From the NCBI GenBank assembly GCA_031308135.1, contig JAHLJT010008446.1, positions 162,127,532 through 162,191,531 of the forward strand: 64,000 nt of DNA. The letters run 5' to 3'. This document shows positions 61,735 through 64,000 of this stretch, one piece after another. How positions within the stretch are numbered: position 1 is the first letter of the stretch; each line of letters begins with the position of its first letter. Under the pieces are notes generated by a model. The model had not been told where the DNA came from. It did not search any database and was given only the letters and a program-made list of their open reading frames with translations. Source of the DNA: Acheta domesticus (taxonomy: Eukaryota; Arthropoda; Insecta; Orthoptera; Gryllidae). Made by a program: the position numbers and the translations under genes.

Positions 61735-62085
61735 CATTCACCAAAATGGATATTCTCCGATCGATCTGCTTCCACTCGAGGCGCCGCGAATTTGAGTAAC
61801 TTTGTTCAAACATTGGGGTACTTTGCATGAAGCTCCCCAGACATTTTCAAAATTTTCTCAAAAAGGCTTCAAATTTTTCTCTAAATTTCTTTTAACAATA
61901 GAATAAAATACACTTATAAAATGGCGTAGGTCCGATTTTCACGGTTAACTCTGAATTTTCGAAAATTGCAAAAGTGTGAATGATCCTCGGCGTCTTCCCA
62001 CAACTACAAAATTGAAGTTTTTAGCTTCAAGTAAAATTTGTTCTCCCTAATGAGTTCTTAGAATTCTATCATTAGAGTTATTAGA
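61735..62085 (+). repeat. Interspersed family X, copy 6 (partial)
   Basis: It contains CCAAAATGGATATTCTCCGA, TTGGGGTACTTTGCATGAAG, TTTTTCTCTAAATTTC and GGCGTAGGTCCGATTTTCAC in the same order as 29092-29300. Confidence 0.7.
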
Positions 62086-62194
62086 TTATCCTCGTGGAGA
62101 CAAAAAATTTCTGCAACAATAAAAAGCCAACTTCTTAGATATGTGAACACCCAATTCAAATAATGATAACAATAACAATAAGAACAACAACAAC

Positions 62195-62227
62195 ACCGGC
62201 CCCGTGGCGCAGACGGTTGCGGCAGCC
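62195..62227 (+). repeat. tRNA-like A-box fragment (SINE head)
   Basis: GGCCCCGTGGCGCAGACGG contains a TGGCGCAGACGG A-box match. The sequence then switches abruptly at 62228 into the second copy of a direct repeat, so no B-box follows. It resembles the 5' end of a tRNA-derived SINE. Confidence 0.4.
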
Positions 62228-62385
62228 GTCATGAATGTAACAAATGTATAAACAGAAAACAAAATGTGTATTGTAGAACTACGCTTCTGAAATATATTTT
62301 CAGCATGACTGTTGCCCCGCACTGTAACTAATATATCAAGGAGAATTTTTAACAAAGAAAATTCAAACCAATTGTCAGGGCAGGT
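62228..62385 (+). repeat. Direct repeat, copy 2 (~160 bases)
   Basis: This is the second copy of 61556-61712, spaced 672 bases away, with scattered differences. Its left boundary coincides with the end of the tRNA-like fragment. Confidence 0.8.
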
Positions 62386-62796
62386 CCAAACACCTCCCGC
62401 GTGCGCGATATATATGTAAATTGCAAGGAAGAAGGATTTTAATATATTGTGCTGTTATTCTTACTTTTACAAAAATAAATTATTTTTATATCGTAGACCA
62501 TCAAAACATACCATGAAAATGCGCTCGTTAAATAAAATGCTCACCATCAACAGCAATGCATTAAAGAAGTTTCCTCGGGAAGGGAATCACGCATCAAGAA
62601 AGATTTCTAGCGATTGGAATTCATTTCCAAGTTGAACTGTTACCCATTCATCAGAAGTTCAATTGTGGGGGGACAACAGTATATTAAGAATTTAAACCAA
62701 AACAAACTGCTATTTTTGTCGGGGGATGTATAAAACTGCATTATTCTTTTTATTATTTGTTCAACAGTTTTTGTATGTATATCTAAGCAAAATACT
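62386..62796. other. AT-rich spacer
   Basis: No gene or further repeat is seen. Confidence 0.4.
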
Positions 62797-63547
62797 GGGA
62801 GTCCCACCAACTAAGGGCCACCCCCTTAACTTCTAAATCTAAACCGTTCCCGATATTGAAATGCAGTTTTCGCTCAAAAATGCGGAACCATAGGGCAAGC
62901 AATTTGCCGTAGAGATATTGTTCGAAATATTTTTAGTTTTTGAGAAATTTAATCACCTTTGAGTTTTTAAATGCAATCATGTATTTTTCTCACTAGCATT
63001 AGAGAGATCATAAAGAGACGAATGCAATGATGTAACATACATTAATGTTTTGATAGTATTTTGAGTACAATAATAAACTTTCTGACATGTGATTTTAAAT
63101 TAAATACTTGACATTTCCCGTAGCAACCCTTGCATCTGCCACCTTTGAGGAAGTTTACCTTCTCGCCGTCCTCACTTTTGCGGGGAGAGGTCGCGAAGGA
63201 CACCTTCCCGACAATTGCGACGGCTGCTACAGGAAAAACTGCACGTTCCGTTTAAAATATTATGTCAGAATGTATAATTTTATACACAAAATACAATAAA
63301 ATATTAGCATGTTACATCATTGCATTCCTCTTATGATCTATCTATTGCTAGTGACAAAATATATGGTTCCCTTTAGAAAAACTAAAGATTATTTAATTTC
63401 TCCAAAACTAAAATACTTCAAACAATATCTCTACACCATTTCTCTTTTCTCTTGAACCATGATTATACATTGTTGAGAGAAAACTGTATTTCGATATCGG
63501 GAACCGTTTAGAAATTTTGGGGATGGTCAATAGTTAGTGGGACTCCC
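62797..63547. mobile_element. MITE-like element with ~245-base inverted arms
   Basis: The left end reads GGGAGTCCCACCAACTA; the right end, on the other strand, reads GGGAGTCCCACTAACTA. The inverted similarity continues through AACCGTTCCCGATAT, TAGAGATATTGTT and TGCAATGATGTAACAT, giving arms of about 62797-63044 and 63306-63547. The centre (about 260 bases) has no transposase. Target-site length is unclear. Confidence 0.75.
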
Positions 63548-63740
63548 TTAAAGTAGGACTAATTAGTGAAATGTATTTCAGTCATTCAAGTTTTAATTCC
63601 GTTTGATAGAAGATGTCACACATCAAAATTATTTGTAATTGTCTAAATATATTGGAGATATTTTAAACGTTGTCCGCAATTTCGCACAATAACTTACACA
63701 AGCAACTTGAATATGTTAGTTATGTAAGAAATTGAAAGAT

Positions 63741-63813
63741 GTATTCGTTTGGTTCAGTGGTAAAATCCTTTCTTCCAGAACCCCAGGCCTAAGGATCGAA
63801 TCCAGTGCTTGCC
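63741..63813 (+). pseudogene. tRNA-Gly-like sequence (pseudo-tRNA or SINE head)
   Basis: GTATTCGTTTGGTTCAGTGG contains the A-box TGGTTCAGTGG (63750-63760). GGATCGAATCC (63793-63803) fits the B-box at normal tRNA spacing. The 5' part closely follows eukaryotic tRNA-Gly, but the anticodon and acceptor arms do not pair properly. It is therefore a decayed gene or the head of a tRNA-derived SINE. Confidence 0.6.
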
Positions 63814-64000
63814 CGGAATTGGTTTGCTTATCAGTGATTAGTTTTTGTCAAATTAACTGTATTACAAAACTTTTTCCATAGCGTGAATATATTATTATGA
63901 TTTTAAAACAAGGTGAACGTGAAAAGGGCTTTTTATCTTTCTATGAAATATTTGTTTTTTATTTTCAAAATTACGTATTAGAATTTTTTATATTAATTGT
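63814..64000. other. AT-rich DNA at the right edge
   Basis: This might be the body of a SINE headed by the tRNA-like sequence. No other feature is visible. Confidence 0.3.

Overview
This is a eukaryotic, almost certainly insect, intergenic window. It is AT-rich, has no recognisable host gene, and is packed with decayed and nested transposable elements. The evidence for an insect is the assemblage itself: a Jockey-like non-LTR retrotransposon with a proline-rich CCHC gag, a Mutator-like element with an insect-type transposase, an LTR with an arthropod TATA/TCAGT promoter, and foldback elements. The species cannot be told from the sequence. A run of about 1 kb of N (26968-27966) marks a scaffold gap. 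I support no intact protein-coding gene; most long open frames are shadows of GC-rich or repeat DNA.

Layout. 1-4238 (minus strand) is a degenerate Jockey-like LINE: ORF2 endonuclease and the start of reverse transcriptase run off the left edge, and ORF1 gag lies at 1985-4122. Its GC-rich 5' leader is split by a 5.06-kb foldback-type element (4239-9301). That element has arms of more than 1.2 kb made of sub-repeats and is flanked by a 9-bp near-perfect target duplication; the leader seems to resume at 9302-9410. 9870-10640 is one copy of an interspersed family (called family X here) that recurs at 28791-30380, 35340-35870, 40041-40720, 47080-48667 and 61735-62085. 13754-14602 is a terminal-inverted-repeat element rich in a GTTTAGT/ACTAAAC motif that carries a 5S-rRNA-like segment. 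15521-18107 is a Mutator-like element with its own terminal repeats and a broken transposase.

23029-26967 and 53251-57161 are two direct copies of a ~3.9-kb unit. They differ largely by one-base indels, and the first ends exactly at the N gap. 33335-34539 and 62797-63547 are MITE-like elements with long inverted arms. Four further reverse-transcriptase or endonuclease relics lie at 42845-43475 (-), 44340-45150 (-), 50120-51194 (+) and 58805-59400 (+). 57442-58070 is a well-formed solo LTR with a 4-bp target duplication, and 58216-58803 is probably a second LTR. CpG-rich blocks at 31130-31480, 36400-36740 and 49100-49420 are the only places where host promoters might be sought. A tRNA-Gly-like sequence lies at 63741-63813.

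The elements tell a history of nesting (foldback into LINE, probably LTR into LINE) and homogenisation (identical central parts of the foldback arms) rather than a cooperating gene set. The best candidates for novelty are the foldback element with its conversion-like identity profile, the 5S-bearing TIR element, and family X with its conserved terminal motif.
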